A stretch of 64,000 nucleotides of DNA from Ktedonospora formicarum (GCF_016587355.1 NZ_BNJF01000001.1:1364001-1428000); one strand, 5' to 3'. Numbered from the stretch's first letter, positions 52,235-62,616 are shown. A program made the numbers and translations. Notes: a model not told the origin generated them from the sequence alone.

Positions 52235-53182
52235 ATGAAAGCTGTCCAATTCGCTAGCTATGGTGCCCCCAATGTGCTTCAACTTCGAGATGTACCCGAT
52301 CCTATTGCTTTGGCAGGCCAGATACTCTTAGAGGTAAAGGCAACGACGGTCAATCATCTAGATCTCTTTCAGCGAGACGGAAGTCGTCCTGTTGCTCAAC
52401 TCCCCTTTACGCCAGGATTGGAAGCGGCTGGCATCATACTTGCGAATGGGCATGGCTTCCAAGCTGGCGAGCGAGTCCTGACAACACGTGCATTGGGAGC
52501 CCTGGGCGGTGGTGGCTATGCCTCGAAGATCGCCGCGCCGATCTCACACCTGGCCCGTATTCCAGACAGTGTTAGCTTTGAGCAAGCTGCGGCGGCTGGT
52601 CTCGCAGCCTCAACAGCCTGGGGCAGTCTCTTTACACTTGGCAAACTCCAGGCAGGTGAACGAGTTCTGATCTGGGCTGGCTCCAGTGGAGTTGGCTCCG
52701 CTGCCATCCAAATCGCGAAACAAAGGGGGGCCTGGGTCGCGACCACCACCAGTTCTCACGAACGAGGAGAAGAGCTCCGTAAGTTGGGAGCCGATCTTGT
52801 ACTCAATCACCGCCAGCAAGATGTTGGGCAAGAATTGCAGAAATTAGGCGGAGTACAATTGGTAATAGAGCTAGTAAGCTCTACCTTACAGCAAAGCCTG
52901 GAGGCTTGCGCGCCCAACGGGCGGGTTGTTCTGATTGGGAATCTGGGTGGCAAGGAAAGCACCGTTGATACCCAATCCTGGCGACTCAAGCGCATATCCG
53001 TCATAGGTGGAGGGCAGCTACAAGCCTCACCCCAGGAAGAGGAACAGGCGTTGCAACTGATTGCAACGAAGAAGTTCGTACCTCTCATCGCTTGCGCCTT
53101 ACCCATTGAGCAAGCAGCCGAGGCACATGCCCTCCTGGAATCTGGAGAGCCCCAGGGAAAAATCGTGCTGCTCCATTCATAG
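52235..53182 (+). CDS. zinc-independent MDR-family quinone oxidoreductase-like protein
   Basis: 315 residues. The N-terminal GroES-like domain has MKAVQFASYGAPNVLQLRDVPDP and FTPGLEAAGIILANG. The NADPH Rossmann motif is WAGSSGVGSAAIQIAKQ (about 150-165). The zinc-binding Cys/His set of alcohol dehydrogenases is absent, fitting the QOR branch that reduces quinones or enones. GAAGGAG precedes ATG 52235. The aminotransferase gene follows on the same strand after about 90 bp, probably as a separate unit or loose pair. Confidence 0.87.
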   Translation: MKAVQFASYGAPNVLQLRDVPDPIALAGQILLEVKATTVNHLDLFQRDGSRPVAQLPFTPGLEAAGIILANGHGFQAGERVLTTRALGALGGGGYASKIAAPISHLARIPDSVSFEQAAAAGLAASTAWGSLFTLGKLQAGERVLIWAGSSGVGSAAIQIAKQRGAWVATTTSSHERGEELRKLGADLVLNHRQQDVGQELQKLGGVQLVIELVSSTLQQSLEACAPNGRVVLIGNLGGKESTVDTQSWRLKRISVIGGGQLQASPQEEEQALQLIATKKFVPLIACALPIEQAAEAHALLESGEPQGKIVLLHS

Positions 53183-53274
53183 GCTCAGCCTGGGAAGAAT
53201 GACCCCTCATAGCGTCTCTCAAATAGAGGGTCACTATACTGTTTAATTTACATTTGAAGGAGTTCATCGATCGC

Positions 53275-54402
53275 ATGCAAAAGGCAACCACATCTACCAG
53301 CAGTCCTATTTTGTTCACGCGTGGAGTACCAGCCCAGGAGGCACTTCCTACGGCACTGATGAGCGAGTGCCTACAAGCAGTGCTCGCAGGGCCAGATGGA
53401 AAAACTGTTCTTCAGTATGGACACAATGGCGGCTACGCACCACTACGCCAATTAGTTGCTGAGCAGTATCAGGTGGCGCCAGATCAAGTGCTGATCGGCA
53501 ATGGCTCGCTCCATCTACAAGATCTGCTTACAGCACTTCTCGTCAAACCAGGCGATGTTGTCTTCACTGAGCAGCCTAGCTATGATCGCGCCATCAAAAC
53601 CTTTCGTCGTCGTGGCGCGAAAGTAGTAGGCATTCCACTCGACCTTGATGGCATTCATCTGTCAGCCCTGGAAGAGGCGCTCACACAATACACGCCGCGC
53701 TTTTTCTACGTCATACCCGACTTCCAGAATCCCTCAGGTGTCACAACCTCAGCCGAGAAGCGACACGCTCTGGTACAGTTAGCTGAGAAGCATGGTTTCT
53801 GGCTCCTGGAAGATGTTCCATATCGCACGCTACGCTATAGCGGTGAGCAATTGCCTCTTTTGCGCGATATTCAATCTACCCGCGTACTGACAGTCAGCTC
53901 ATATAGCAAACTGATTAGCCCCGGCATCCGTGTAGGGTATATAGTCGGCCCCCGCGAGATCATCAAACCCCTCACAGCACTCGCCGAGGAGACAATTCTC
54001 GCCCCGGTGCTTCCCACTCAGGCAGCAGTGTTTGAGTTTCATCAGCGAGGCTTCTTCGAGCAAAATTTGGCAAACTTAAAGCAGCTTTACGCACCACGCC
54101 TGCAAGCCACGATAAACGCTATCAAAACCTATCTTCCCGATATTGCTTTCGCAGAACCGGAAGGCGGCTTTTTTATCAGCGTGACTCTACCACGCGAAAG
54201 TAATTACCAGCAGTTGCTTTCGCGAGCTAAAGAAGAAGGACTCATGCTCACTGATGGTAGCGCCTTTTTTGCGGATTTCCTGAGCGAGCAAGAAGCTCAG
54301 GCAGGGGCCAATGAGCGCTTCGTACGTCTACCATTCTGCGCACTGACTCCAGATGAGATCACAAGTGGCATACAGCGGCTTGCGAGCCTGATTCAAGCCT
54401 AA
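53275..54402 (+). CDS. PLP-dependent aminotransferase (MocR/LysN-like, class I/II)
   Basis: 375 residues from ATG 53275. A TTG seven codons upstream is an alternative. The AAGGAG lies 12 nt before the ATG, which is rather far. Fold-type I landmarks: LQYGHNGGYAPLRQLVAEQY, IGNGSLHLQDLLTALL, VIPDFQNPSGVTTS, LEDVPYRTLRY, and the PLP Lys in SSYSKLISPGIRVGYIVGP. The closest group by eye is 2-aminoadipate/aromatic aminotransferases related to MocR C-domains. The GntR domain of MocR is missing. The substrate is uncertain. Confidence 0.87.
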   Translation: MQKATTSTSSPILFTRGVPAQEALPTALMSECLQAVLAGPDGKTVLQYGHNGGYAPLRQLVAEQYQVAPDQVLIGNGSLHLQDLLTALLVKPGDVVFTEQPSYDRAIKTFRRRGAKVVGIPLDLDGIHLSALEEALTQYTPRFFYVIPDFQNPSGVTTSAEKRHALVQLAEKHGFWLLEDVPYRTLRYSGEQLPLLRDIQSTRVLTVSSYSKLISPGIRVGYIVGPREIIKPLTALAEETILAPVLPTQAAVFEFHQRGFFEQNLANLKQLYAPRLQATINAIKTYLPDIAFAEPEGGFFISVTLPRESNYQQLLSRAKEEGLMLTDGSAFFADFLSEQEAQAGANERFVRLPFCALTPDEITSGIQRLASLIQA

Positions 54403-54423
54403 ACAGCTTTTCCTATACCAGGA

Positions 54424-54476
54424 TAATAGAGCACCTCCATCTCGGCTCTCAAGGTCGAAGTGGGGGTGCTCTATTA
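54424..54476 (+). terminator. terminator of the aminotransferase gene
   Basis: TAATAGAGCACC / GGTGCTCTATTA with a long loop, followed by CTATTTCTA. Confidence 0.6.
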
Positions 54477-54612
54477 CTATTTCTAAACTCAGGCACACTA
54501 TGTTAGCATTTTTTTTATTCAGGCTCCTTGTATCAAAACCCAAAACTCATGCACTCCTCTTCTATGCCCACATTAAATAATTATTAATATTGAGAAATCC
54601 AATTCTATAACA

Positions 54613-54641
54613 TTGACACACCTATACTACTTTCGTGTAAT
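54613..54641 (+). promoter_or_regulatory. promoter of the GAF-like gene
   Basis: TTGACA, a 17-nt spacer and TGTAAT. Confidence 0.6.
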
Positions 54642-54724
54642 ATTGATGAGTAACGGAGGTACATTATCTGACAATGTTTTACACAAGCATTAAACTTGGC
54701 CCGGTAGGAAGTGGGAGATAAACA

Positions 54725-55335
54725 TTGAACAACTCGCAGGGATTCGCTTATACACATGATGGGGCACGTTTGCATCACTACCAACGGACCATCCTGGCTC
54801 GTCTACCTATGGTGGCAAGGGAGGTCGAACACTTCGATGAATTACTTCAGTGGCTCGGTGAGGCACTGGTACAATATTTTCACATCCAGGTTACTCAATT
54901 TTGGATCGGGCATCAGCATACTACTACCAGGCAGTTTTATCTTGAATTGCGTATGATGGTCTTCCAAAATCCATATCTCTCACAAGAGATAGTTGTAAAT
55001 ACTTCTATCGCAGGGACTGTTGAGAGGATGATCATTGAACGCCGAGGCATTATGCCTCAAGCCGTGAATCTCTTTTTCCCTCAGCCGCAAGCGGAATTGC
55101 TGAAACTACATAACCTTGGTTATTGGTCCTGCTATTTCCTGAATCACAACGCACTCACCCCCCCGCAAAGAGTCAAGGCAATCTAGGAAAGCTTCAGGTG
55201 CCACTCTCAATGGAGATTGCACTCTTCTTTCAGGAGATGCCCAATTCCCGCCTCATTCCTATTATAAGCGCGGTACTAGAGCAGGCTGTCATCGCAGCCA
55301 AACAACAGCACTTACTCAAGCCTATCGCCATTTGA
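54725..55335 (+). pseudogene. GAF-like sensor protein, interrupted at a C7 run
   Basis: Read as two frames. Codons 1-153 (54725-55183) give HHYQRTILARLPMVAREVEHFDELLQWL...YFHIQVTQFWIG, resembling the helix-plus-strand start of a GAF-type domain, and end at TAG just after NHNALTPPQRVKAI. The other frame continues SQGNLGKLQVPLSMEIALFF and RLIPIISAVLEQAVIAAKQQ, the expected last strands and helix. Eight instead of seven C at 55158-55164 joins them into about 203 residues. GAF assignment is tentative. A promoter precedes it and a strong terminator follows the second frame's stop, which supports one gene. Confidence 0.6.
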
Positions 55336-55414
55336 TTACATGGCAACATTTTCCAATCAAACATAATATATTAGAACAACGATATGACAAACCGCTCTAA
55401 TATTCTATGCACAT

Positions 55415-55466
55415 AACGGCGAAGAGCCGCATCTGGTCGTTTCTCCAGATGCGGCTCTTCGCCGTT
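55415..55466. terminator. bidirectional terminator
   Basis: A 22-bp perfect stem (starting AACGGCGAAGAGCCGCATC) with an 8-nt loop between convergent genes. Confidence 0.85.
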
Positions 55467-55487
55467 CATTAGCACATAATTGTATTA

Positions 55488-58088
55488 TTAGCGAGCCAAA
55501 TCGTTGCGAACCAGGATCGCCATATCATATGAGCCAGTCGTGCTTCCAATGGCCTGGCGATGCCACCACCAATTCCAGACATTAGAGCTAGCGCGCCCAA
55601 GATCAAATTGGGCATTCTTGGGAGGCGTATCGCCATAGCTTAACCAGAGCAGAGGCCCAACCCCTCCCCAGGTTGGCTTTCCCTCACAGGTATCATTCTT
55701 AGAAGGAACACAGGGTGGTAACTTATACCCCTCATCCCACCAGGTACGCATATGGTAGGTAGTAACCTTATACGTTTCCTGGTAACTTGCCTTGTAGGAC
55801 GCCAGGCAATCTCCCCCTACAATAATCACTGGCGGGTTACCTGAAATGGCTGGGCAGGGATCTTGCTCGGTGGTATTGATAAATGTTGTCTGGTGATAAT
55901 CGCGCAGATACCAGGCAAAGGGCCAGGTAGCATCGCCCATCACACTCACGGGCATATTCTGCTGCCCTCCATAGGCTTTTTTATCGACAGCCGCAACCTG
56001 GTCCATCACCTTATTGACATCAGGCGTTGTCTGAACATAGACCATCATTTCGTGCGGACCATCAGCCGCATGCACATAGGAGACCTGGAACATGTTTTGT
56101 AGTGTTGGCAACAGCAACAACACCGCTACCACGAGTGTTGCTATGGCACCAGCAGCGCTGACGGGCTGAATATGGAAATGAGGTTCAGCGACTGGTAACT
56201 GTCCCTCTTCATGAGCACGTTTCTCGCGTGCCGCCACGATTCGCTCACGAACGAAAGCCACAACCTTCACTAATGCAGGCTGTAAACCAATCGCGGCCAA
56301 AAGCATCATTGGCATGGTCATATGGATCATTAGCCAGGGCATTTTTTCGCCAGCCCAGGTGTAGATGACAACACTGCCAAGAAACCAATAGACCAGGAAG
56401 AGACGGAAACGCGATGGCTGTATCAGACAGCGTATCACGCCCACAATGCCAAACACTAAGCCAACCTGTTCATACAGGGGAATCAACAGAAAGTAGTAGT
56501 ACCAGGGCTGATCACCACGCGCCACCTGCTGCTGCTGCAACCAGTAATACAATCCCTGCCAGATACCATCACCAATACCGCCCCGGATATTGGTAAAAAT
56601 GACTGTGAAGAGAACGAGAAAAACTGCCCAGCCACAGAGAATAGCGAAGACCCAGTGAATCCAGGGCATCGTCGTCACCACATCCAGAAGAGGCTGCCGG
56701 ACGGGGTCTACAAACTTTGCCAGACCACGACGACGCGAATCATTCACAGGCAACTTCTCAAAGTATTCCATCATCAAGATGACGAGCACATACACACCAA
56801 GCGCGATGCCCAACCAGGGCACAATCGCCACTGTCACATTCTTTAACTGCGCGACAAAGGTATCCGCCAGCGGCTTCGTCTTCACATCATTAATATAGAG
56901 CGAGAGATTATGCATATACCGGAAAAAGAGCAGTGCCAGGGGAGCAGCCACAACTGCCAGCATAAGCACCGCCCAGGGAGCCCATGTCTGTGTCAAAGCA
57001 TGAATCGGCCCTGCGTTGGTATCGCGTGTATTTCGGACCAGGGTAAAGCGCGCACCAATATCCCACACAATCAGGCCAACAAAAAAGCTGCCGAAGATTG
57101 CAATTGTCAGGAATGTGGCCTCCTTTGTTGCATAGGACAACGCGAAGGCAATTGAACCAATGATGAGCCATGAGAGCGAGCGATCCCGGCAATAGCGTGC
57201 CATCGCCACCACGACCAGCAAAGTAAAGCAGGCCATATAGATATCTTCGCGCGCAAAGCGTGAGAAATAGACCATGCTAGGCGAGACAGCCAGCAAGAAT
57301 GAGGCTACCAGGGCACCATATTTCCCCAGATAGTCGCGTATGAAGTATGGTAGTCCCACAATCACCGTACCTAGCGTTGCCGCAGCGATACGTACTGTTG
57401 TTGTATTCACACCGTGTTCCGGCAAACCCAACCATTGGCATATCTGATAGACCAGGGCAATAGCATGAAACTGGAAGGGGCCATGTAAGAGGGGATCATA
57501 GCGATAGCAACTACTAGTCGGGCTGAAGCACCCCAACCAGTTCTCCAAATTATGCATGAGCATCAGTGAGTAGTAGGCATGCAGGCTCTCATCGTGATGC
57601 AAAGGCTTATCGCCCAGGCCCCAATAACGCAGAATCGCGCCAAGAAGCATCAGACCCAGGAACGGTGCCCAACGTAAGATCTGCTCTCGTGATGGTCGCA
57701 TGAAGCGAAAGCCCTGAGATATTTGCTCGGGCACCGGAACTGCTTCTTCATACTCATAGAAAGGCTGCTCTATCTGCTGGTCAGCAACAGCCTCCTCTAT
57801 TACAGGAGTAGATTCGGATGTGCTTTCACTTTCTTCTGGCTCAGGAACTAGGAAGGGAGCAACATCAGGAAGATCTTGCGCATTTTCCACCTCGGGCACA
57901 AAAGCTACTGCTTCTTCAGGAGTGAGTTCCTTAGGCGACGGCTCCACTATTGTCTCGTCGCGTTGATCCTCGTTTCTTTCCTCCTCCTGCATTTCCTCAG
58001 CCTTCTCCACTTGGTCCAACGCTTCCGAAGTAGTAAGGTCGGGTTTATGCTGCCCATCTTGACGAGTTTCGGTGTCTGATCGCTTCAA
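55488..58088 (-). CDS. Agl23-like GT-C membrane protein (TIGR03663-type)
   Basis: 866 residues from TTG 58088, chosen because GGGAGG lies 8 nt upstream. The ATG at 58145 has no site. The first about 135 residues are acidic and low-complexity, probably cytoplasmic. Then roughly ten or more helices follow, starting WAPFLGLMLLGAILRYWGLG. The first outer loop has the GT-C-like acidic motif KPLHHDESLHAYYSLMLMHN, diagnostic for the Agl23 ('flippase activity-associated') family of archaea and Chloroflexi. The C-terminal domain is extracytoplasmic and Trp/Tyr-rich. It is the last of three large membrane proteins in one orientation, probably glycan assembly or protein glycosylation. Confidence 0.85.
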   Translation of the reverse strand: MKRSDTETRQDGQHKPDLTTSEALDQVEKAEEMQEEERNEDQRDETIVEPSPKELTPEEAVAFVPEVENAQDLPDVAPFLVPEPEESESTSESTPVIEEAVADQQIEQPFYEYEEAVPVPEQISQGFRFMRPSREQILRWAPFLGLMLLGAILRYWGLGDKPLHHDESLHAYYSLMLMHNLENWLGCFSPTSSCYRYDPLLHGPFQFHAIALVYQICQWLGLPEHGVNTTTVRIAAATLGTVIVGLPYFIRDYLGKYGALVASFLLAVSPSMVYFSRFAREDIYMACFTLLVVVAMARYCRDRSLSWLIIGSIAFALSYATKEATFLTIAIFGSFFVGLIVWDIGARFTLVRNTRDTNAGPIHALTQTWAPWAVLMLAVVAAPLALLFFRYMHNLSLYINDVKTKPLADTFVAQLKNVTVAIVPWLGIALGVYVLVILMMEYFEKLPVNDSRRRGLAKFVDPVRQPLLDVVTTMPWIHWVFAILCGWAVFLVLFTVIFTNIRGGIGDGIWQGLYYWLQQQQVARGDQPWYYYFLLIPLYEQVGLVFGIVGVIRCLIQPSRFRLFLVYWFLGSVVIYTWAGEKMPWLMIHMTMPMMLLAAIGLQPALVKVVAFVRERIVAAREKRAHEEGQLPVAEPHFHIQPVSAAGAIATLVVAVLLLLPTLQNMFQVSYVHAADGPHEMMVYVQTTPDVNKVMDQVAAVDKKAYGGQQNMPVSVMGDATWPFAWYLRDYHQTTFINTTEQDPCPAISGNPPVIIVGGDCLASYKASYQETYKVTTYHMRTWWDEGYKLPPCVPSKNDTCEGKPTWGGVGPLLWLSYGDTPPKNAQFDLGRASSNVWNWWWHRQAIGSTTGSYDMAILVRNDLAR

Positions 58089-58234
58089 AGATTTTATCCT
58101 CCCTTGCCCCAAAGGGCCTTCATGCCATTGTTGAAATAGAGTCATTAATTCAGGCAGATTATTCCAGAGTAAAAAGTATTCGCCAGCGTCATCTCGCGAC
58201 GACTATGCTTCTCACATACGAAGCAAAAGCATTC

Positions 58235-60634
58235 TTAAGATTTGATCTTATAGATAGTCACACCATTCGCATTATAGACGATTTGCATGAAAGCGGCAAA
58301 ACGGTGGAGATTCGCAGACGGATACTTCTTATACTCTAAAGGTCCAACGTATAGGTATTCTACGCGATAACGCTTCATATTTTGCAGGACCATATTCTTA
58401 TCTGGATCTTGATACACCAGATCCACCGCAGTCTGACGCTGGTTAAAGTCCTCAGCGTTAACCGGGTTATGCAGTAAGGCAACCCGCCATTGCACCTCAT
58501 GACCAGGCCAATTTATAGGGCTAGACAAGCCAGTAAAAATGGAGATACGCCCATATTCCGTATAGTCTCCCCCTACTGCTTCAATGATACCTGGATTGTC
58601 CTGTACATGCTCATTGAGCCAAAGAATTGCCGCATAGTCACCTGGATACAGAGGGTCATTCTTTAAGTAATTCAGCCCATTCAAGCTACCAGTTGAGGAG
58701 AGGGCCTTACTTGCGATTGGCACATTTCCAGGACCATAGCGCGCGTAAGGCGCCTGCAGAGGATAGACAGCACCTGCTAGCATAAAAATCAGCAGAAGCA
58801 GGTACCACAATCCAATCCCAAACCTTTGCAGCCAATGTACCGTGACAACGTTCAACTTAACAGGTCGCAAACTCGCAACAAGAAAAGATAGGCCGACACT
58901 AGAGGCAATAGAAAGTAGGGCCCAGGCTTGAAAATAGAACTTAAAGACGGTATTCATTCGCGGGTCCTGGTCTGCAAAGACATCACGCAAGAAAAAGACT
59001 TCACACCCCGCAATGAGCAAGAAAGCCAGCCCCCCTAACAGAAGCGCATATGCGTGTGCGCGATCTCCCAGATGATACAGGGCCAGCACAAACGCTGCAA
59101 CAGCAACTCCACCCGCAATCAGCAATGTCGTACTATTACGCACAAACACCAGCACCAGCAATCCTAGGCAGAAGACAGCCACAACCAGGACCCAGGTCAA
59201 GCGAACGCTGAACTGTAACTGATGTAGAGAGCCATCGGGATCTCGTCGTATCGTCAAATCAAGGAGAGGTCGCTTCAAGGCACTAACAACCAGAAACGAA
59301 ATAACCACAAAGGCAAAAATCCCATAAATCAGCAATTCGTTGGTAAGCGATGAACGGTCTTGGGGCGCAACCAGACCCAGCCCTTGGGCCGGGGAGACAA
59401 ACGTCAGAAAAAAAGGTAGGTACAGCAAGAAACTGAGAGCTATCAGCGTCACAGCAGCAACGAAAATATCCAGCAGCAACGCCCACTGAAAGCGTAACTG
59501 ATAGGCCAGACATTGCTGAAACACAATGCAAACCAGGCACAGACCCAGATAGGTTGGATAGTCCCAACCATTCATCAGATAGAGCCCGCCCAGGATGAGC
59601 GCGGTGCAGAACAACGTCAGCCCCAATCGCCATCCCTCACCAAAGACATTCAATCCCTTACCCGCAGGTTCTAGTAAGAGATTGAAGGCAACGCCCAGAG
59701 CGAGCACGGTAAAGGCAAAGGAAAGCACATGAGCATGGAAGCAGGAGAGCAGGAAGCTAAACGCGGGAAACTCATTGATCGTCTTGCTGATAACACGCGA
59801 TGGACCCACCCAGAAGATATATGCTTGGTCGGCTGTTGTCGTAACCATGCCGTGATTCTGCCACCAGATTTGAGTCGAGGCAAGATTGCCCATGAGCAGG
59901 GCCATAAAAATCGCAAGCAAACCAAAGAGGATACTCCCTGTCAGCGACGGATAGGCCGTTGAGGGGACCACCTCTGACGCCAGACCCTCCTTAGAGCGTT
60001 GGCGCAGGTATCGTGTCCAACTCACAATATTGCAGGTAACCCCGAAGAAACTGATACCCGTCAAACCAAAAAGCAGACATATACCTGTATTAAAAGCCAC
60101 ATAGGAGGGCTGTCCAAGTAGCTTTGCCAGCGTGGCTATAAAGAAATGTGCATAATAGTAGTAGTTGATTGCGCTTCCCGCGTACCACATATCACTGGGT
60201 GGTAGGTGCGCACTCCGCATGATAGACGAGAGAAAGCCCTCGTCCATAAACATTTCCCAACCCCGAATCTCTGGACCAAACGAGCGTATCCAGCCCAACA
60301 AGAGCACCATACTCAAAAACACAACCTCTGTCGCGAGTATATAGGGTATGTTCAAACGCATAAGCTTCCAGATATCGCGACGCTTCCATAACCAGCCAGG
60401 AAGGCTAAGCGCTAGCAAGATACAAGCAATGCCTAGCAGAAAGAGTTGAGTATAAGGGAGAAAGCGTAGCCACATTAACGGCAGCCAGACACAGAACACA
60501 AAGACAATCACGCCCAATGACTTGCTAAAGGCCCAACCACGATCCGGTAGATTGCGAAATACGGTGATAGTGAGCGGAAGGCTAATGATACCGATAGCCT
60601 CAACCAGCGCCCACATCTGGAATAATTCAAGCAT
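58235..60634 (-). CDS. DUF2298 (Chlor_Arch_YYY) GT-C-like membrane protein
   Basis: 799 residues with about 14-16 helices. The family hallmark, a Tyr-rich segment with acidic residues, is clear: EMFMDEGFLSSIMRSAHLPP then DMWYAGSAINYYYYAHFFIA (about 145-185). NGWDYPTYLGL and FFLRDVFADQDPRMNTVFKFYFQAW are further conserved loops. The C-terminal domain faces outside (YLYVGPLEYKKYP). The DUF2298 reaction is not known. The fold resembles GT-C glycosyltransferases using lipid-linked sugars. It lies between the GT39-like and Agl23-like genes with gaps of 146 and 146 bp. Confidence 0.87.
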   Translation of the reverse strand: MLELFQMWALVEAIGIISLPLTITVFRNLPDRGWAFSKSLGVIVFVFCVWLPLMWLRFLPYTQLFLLGIACILLALSLPGWLWKRRDIWKLMRLNIPYILATEVVFLSMVLLLGWIRSFGPEIRGWEMFMDEGFLSSIMRSAHLPPSDMWYAGSAINYYYYAHFFIATLAKLLGQPSYVAFNTGICLLFGLTGISFFGVTCNIVSWTRYLRQRSKEGLASEVVPSTAYPSLTGSILFGLLAIFMALLMGNLASTQIWWQNHGMVTTTADQAYIFWVGPSRVISKTINEFPAFSFLLSCFHAHVLSFAFTVLALGVAFNLLLEPAGKGLNVFGEGWRLGLTLFCTALILGGLYLMNGWDYPTYLGLCLVCIVFQQCLAYQLRFQWALLLDIFVAAVTLIALSFLLYLPFFLTFVSPAQGLGLVAPQDRSSLTNELLIYGIFAFVVISFLVVSALKRPLLDLTIRRDPDGSLHQLQFSVRLTWVLVVAVFCLGLLVLVFVRNSTTLLIAGGVAVAAFVLALYHLGDRAHAYALLLGGLAFLLIAGCEVFFLRDVFADQDPRMNTVFKFYFQAWALLSIASSVGLSFLVASLRPVKLNVVTVHWLQRFGIGLWYLLLLIFMLAGAVYPLQAPYARYGPGNVPIASKALSSTGSLNGLNYLKNDPLYPGDYAAILWLNEHVQDNPGIIEAVGGDYTEYGRISIFTGLSSPINWPGHEVQWRVALLHNPVNAEDFNQRQTAVDLVYQDPDKNMVLQNMKRYRVEYLYVGPLEYKKYPSANLHRFAAFMQIVYNANGVTIYKIKS

Positions 60635-60780
60635 GCCTCGCTCCCTAATAGACAGTTTCTACAGATACATAACGTCATACCTGAGGATTTCTATACGTTT
60701 CGGGCCCATTGTTCCTACCTTTCACGCCAATTCGTCGCTTACAATGGGGTAAAGAGTCCACTATAACTCTTCACTTTCTA

Positions 60781-62616
60781 TTAATTTGGCAGGGAAAGGC
60801 CCGTAACTAACTTCTGGTAGAGTTGCTCAGGGGTATAGGGATATGGGGTCTGGCGCACAAATATGCGTACCCTGGGATGATCAAATACTGAGTAGCTCTC
60901 GTCCGCCCCACTATCATCAAGCGTCACGCCAAGCAGGTTAGGGCGTACCTCAAATTGGGCTTCCAGCCGGAAGCCAAGCTGTCCAGAAAACAGCATTTGA
61001 TAATAACGCATAGTAAGAGGGTAGCGAGCAGGCAAGCGTGGAATAGACATATCCAGTCGATCCGAAGCCATGGGTAGCGCATCAACCGTCGGAAGGAGAT
61101 TCGCCAGTAAGTGCGCCTTGGTCAGAGTATCATCATCATAAAGTGGTAGCCCAGTCGCGACATTGCCACTTCCATCAAGGTAGGTAACCTGGGCAAAGTA
61201 CGACGGATCATAATGATCCACGCTAATGGGAAGCGAATCATCCCATAGTTCATATGTCAGTAGGCTTCCACGCGGCAGATGTGTATAGAGCCAGCGAGAG
61301 GCCTGTACTCGTGTGTTTGGTTGGCTATAAATGTTGGCTAGCGCCAAACCTTGAAAGATCGTGCCAGCCAGTACTAGCAGTAAGGCAATACCAGAAATAG
61401 CTTGCGCACCATAGCTCCGCCTACGACGTGCAGGCGCCATAGTAGCTAGTGGCTCAGGGGTCCAGCAAGAACGCACAAACGCGATCAGGACAGTAGCCGC
61501 CAGCAGCACGCAAAGAGGATAGATAGGCAATAGATAACGCATAAACTTAACATAAAAGCTACCGATGATCACACTATAGACAATCAACCATGAGAGCGGA
61601 ATGAGCCAGGTTAGTCCAACCTTCCGTCTCCATAGACCTCGAGCAATCCAGACCAGACCAGCCACAGCAGCCAAACTCAACATCACGCCCAGACCCCACA
61701 AAAATAGGTTGTACCCCTGGTATATATAGGGAATCGTGCTCGCGAACTGACGTGTATAGGGAAAATCCAGGGACCCGCGAGACATGTTCCCCTGCTCTTT
61801 CACCTGATCAATATAGTTATGCATATCAAGCCATGCATATGGCTGAGTAACAAAGAATATAAGCGCGGTTAGAATAAAGCACAGCAGAAGCCCCGTACCT
61901 ACCTCATAAATTGCGCGCCGTCTCCAGCCGCGCAACAACACAGCCACAACGATTGGTAACCCGAGCGGAGCCGCGCTGAACTTCGTCGCCAGAGCCAGAC
62001 CAAAACTCAACCCACAACAGGCAGCCCAGAACAGATCATGGCGGGACTGTACATATTTAACACAACAGACGAGCGTAAGCACAACAAAAAAGAGCAGAAG
62101 TGTATCAACAGTATAAAAATGGGAAAGTTGGATCTGAAAAGGAGTGAACGCGACCAGAATGGCAGCTAGCAGAGTTGCACACTGGGTAGCTCGACGACCA
62201 AATCCTAAGTCGCGCGTTAACAAAAGCGCCAGCCACGCCGTCAGCAAGACAGAGCCGGTATCAAGAAGGGAGGATAAAACACGCCCCAGAAGGGTTAATT
62301 CGACAAACGTCATCGGTGATTGCATTGTCAAACGCGAGATAAGAAATGACAATACAGCCAGGAGATAGAGGGGAAATGAACCATACGCAAAAAAGTGCGG
62401 ATTTAGCGGCGAATGATTAGGGTCAAGAAATTGAGAGAAGCTTGTAGGCCAGCCAAGCGCTGTGATACGAAAAAGAATCTGACGTTCATCAGGATGAAAA
62501 CTATTACCTGCATCCCAATTCACGCCATACAGGCGTAAGCCTACACTTAACAACGCTACCGCAAGCAGGGCCAGTGGGAACCAGGAGACACGAAATATTC
62601 TCTGCATACTATGCAT
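60781..62616 (-). CDS. GT39/PMT-like membrane glycosyltransferase
   Basis: 611 residues with about 10-12 helices. The first extracytoplasmic loop carries the GT-C acidic motif NSFHPDERQILFRI (about residues 37-50). Next come helix pairs with VAFTPFQIQLSHFYTVDTLL and SFGLALATKFSAAPLG, typical of ArnT/PMT-like enzymes that take sugars from polyprenyl phosphate. The C-terminal about 200 residues are extracytoplasmic. GAGGATA precedes ATG 62616. It is first of the three-gene membrane set, and acceptor and donor are unknown. Confidence 0.85.
   Translation of the reverse strand: MHSMQRIFRVSWFPLALLAVALLSVGLRLYGVNWDAGNSFHPDERQILFRITALGWPTSFSQFLDPNHSPLNPHFFAYGSFPLYLLAVLSFLISRLTMQSPMTFVELTLLGRVLSSLLDTGSVLLTAWLALLLTRDLGFGRRATQCATLLAAILVAFTPFQIQLSHFYTVDTLLLFFVVLTLVCCVKYVQSRHDLFWAACCGLSFGLALATKFSAAPLGLPIVVAVLLRGWRRRAIYEVGTGLLLCFILTALIFFVTQPYAWLDMHNYIDQVKEQGNMSRGSLDFPYTRQFASTIPYIYQGYNLFLWGLGVMLSLAAVAGLVWIARGLWRRKVGLTWLIPLSWLIVYSVIIGSFYVKFMRYLLPIYPLCVLLAATVLIAFVRSCWTPEPLATMAPARRRRSYGAQAISGIALLLVLAGTIFQGLALANIYSQPNTRVQASRWLYTHLPRGSLLTYELWDDSLPISVDHYDPSYFAQVTYLDGSGNVATGLPLYDDDTLTKAHLLANLLPTVDALPMASDRLDMSIPRLPARYPLTMRYYQMLFSGQLGFRLEAQFEVRPNLLGVTLDDSGADESYSVFDHPRVRIFVRQTPYPYTPEQLYQKLVTGLSLPN

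Noticed and set aside
55158..55164. Treating the two halves of the GAF-like gene as separate genes
   Set aside because: The second half lacks a start and ribosome site, and together the halves give a complete fold-sized protein between one promoter and one terminator.
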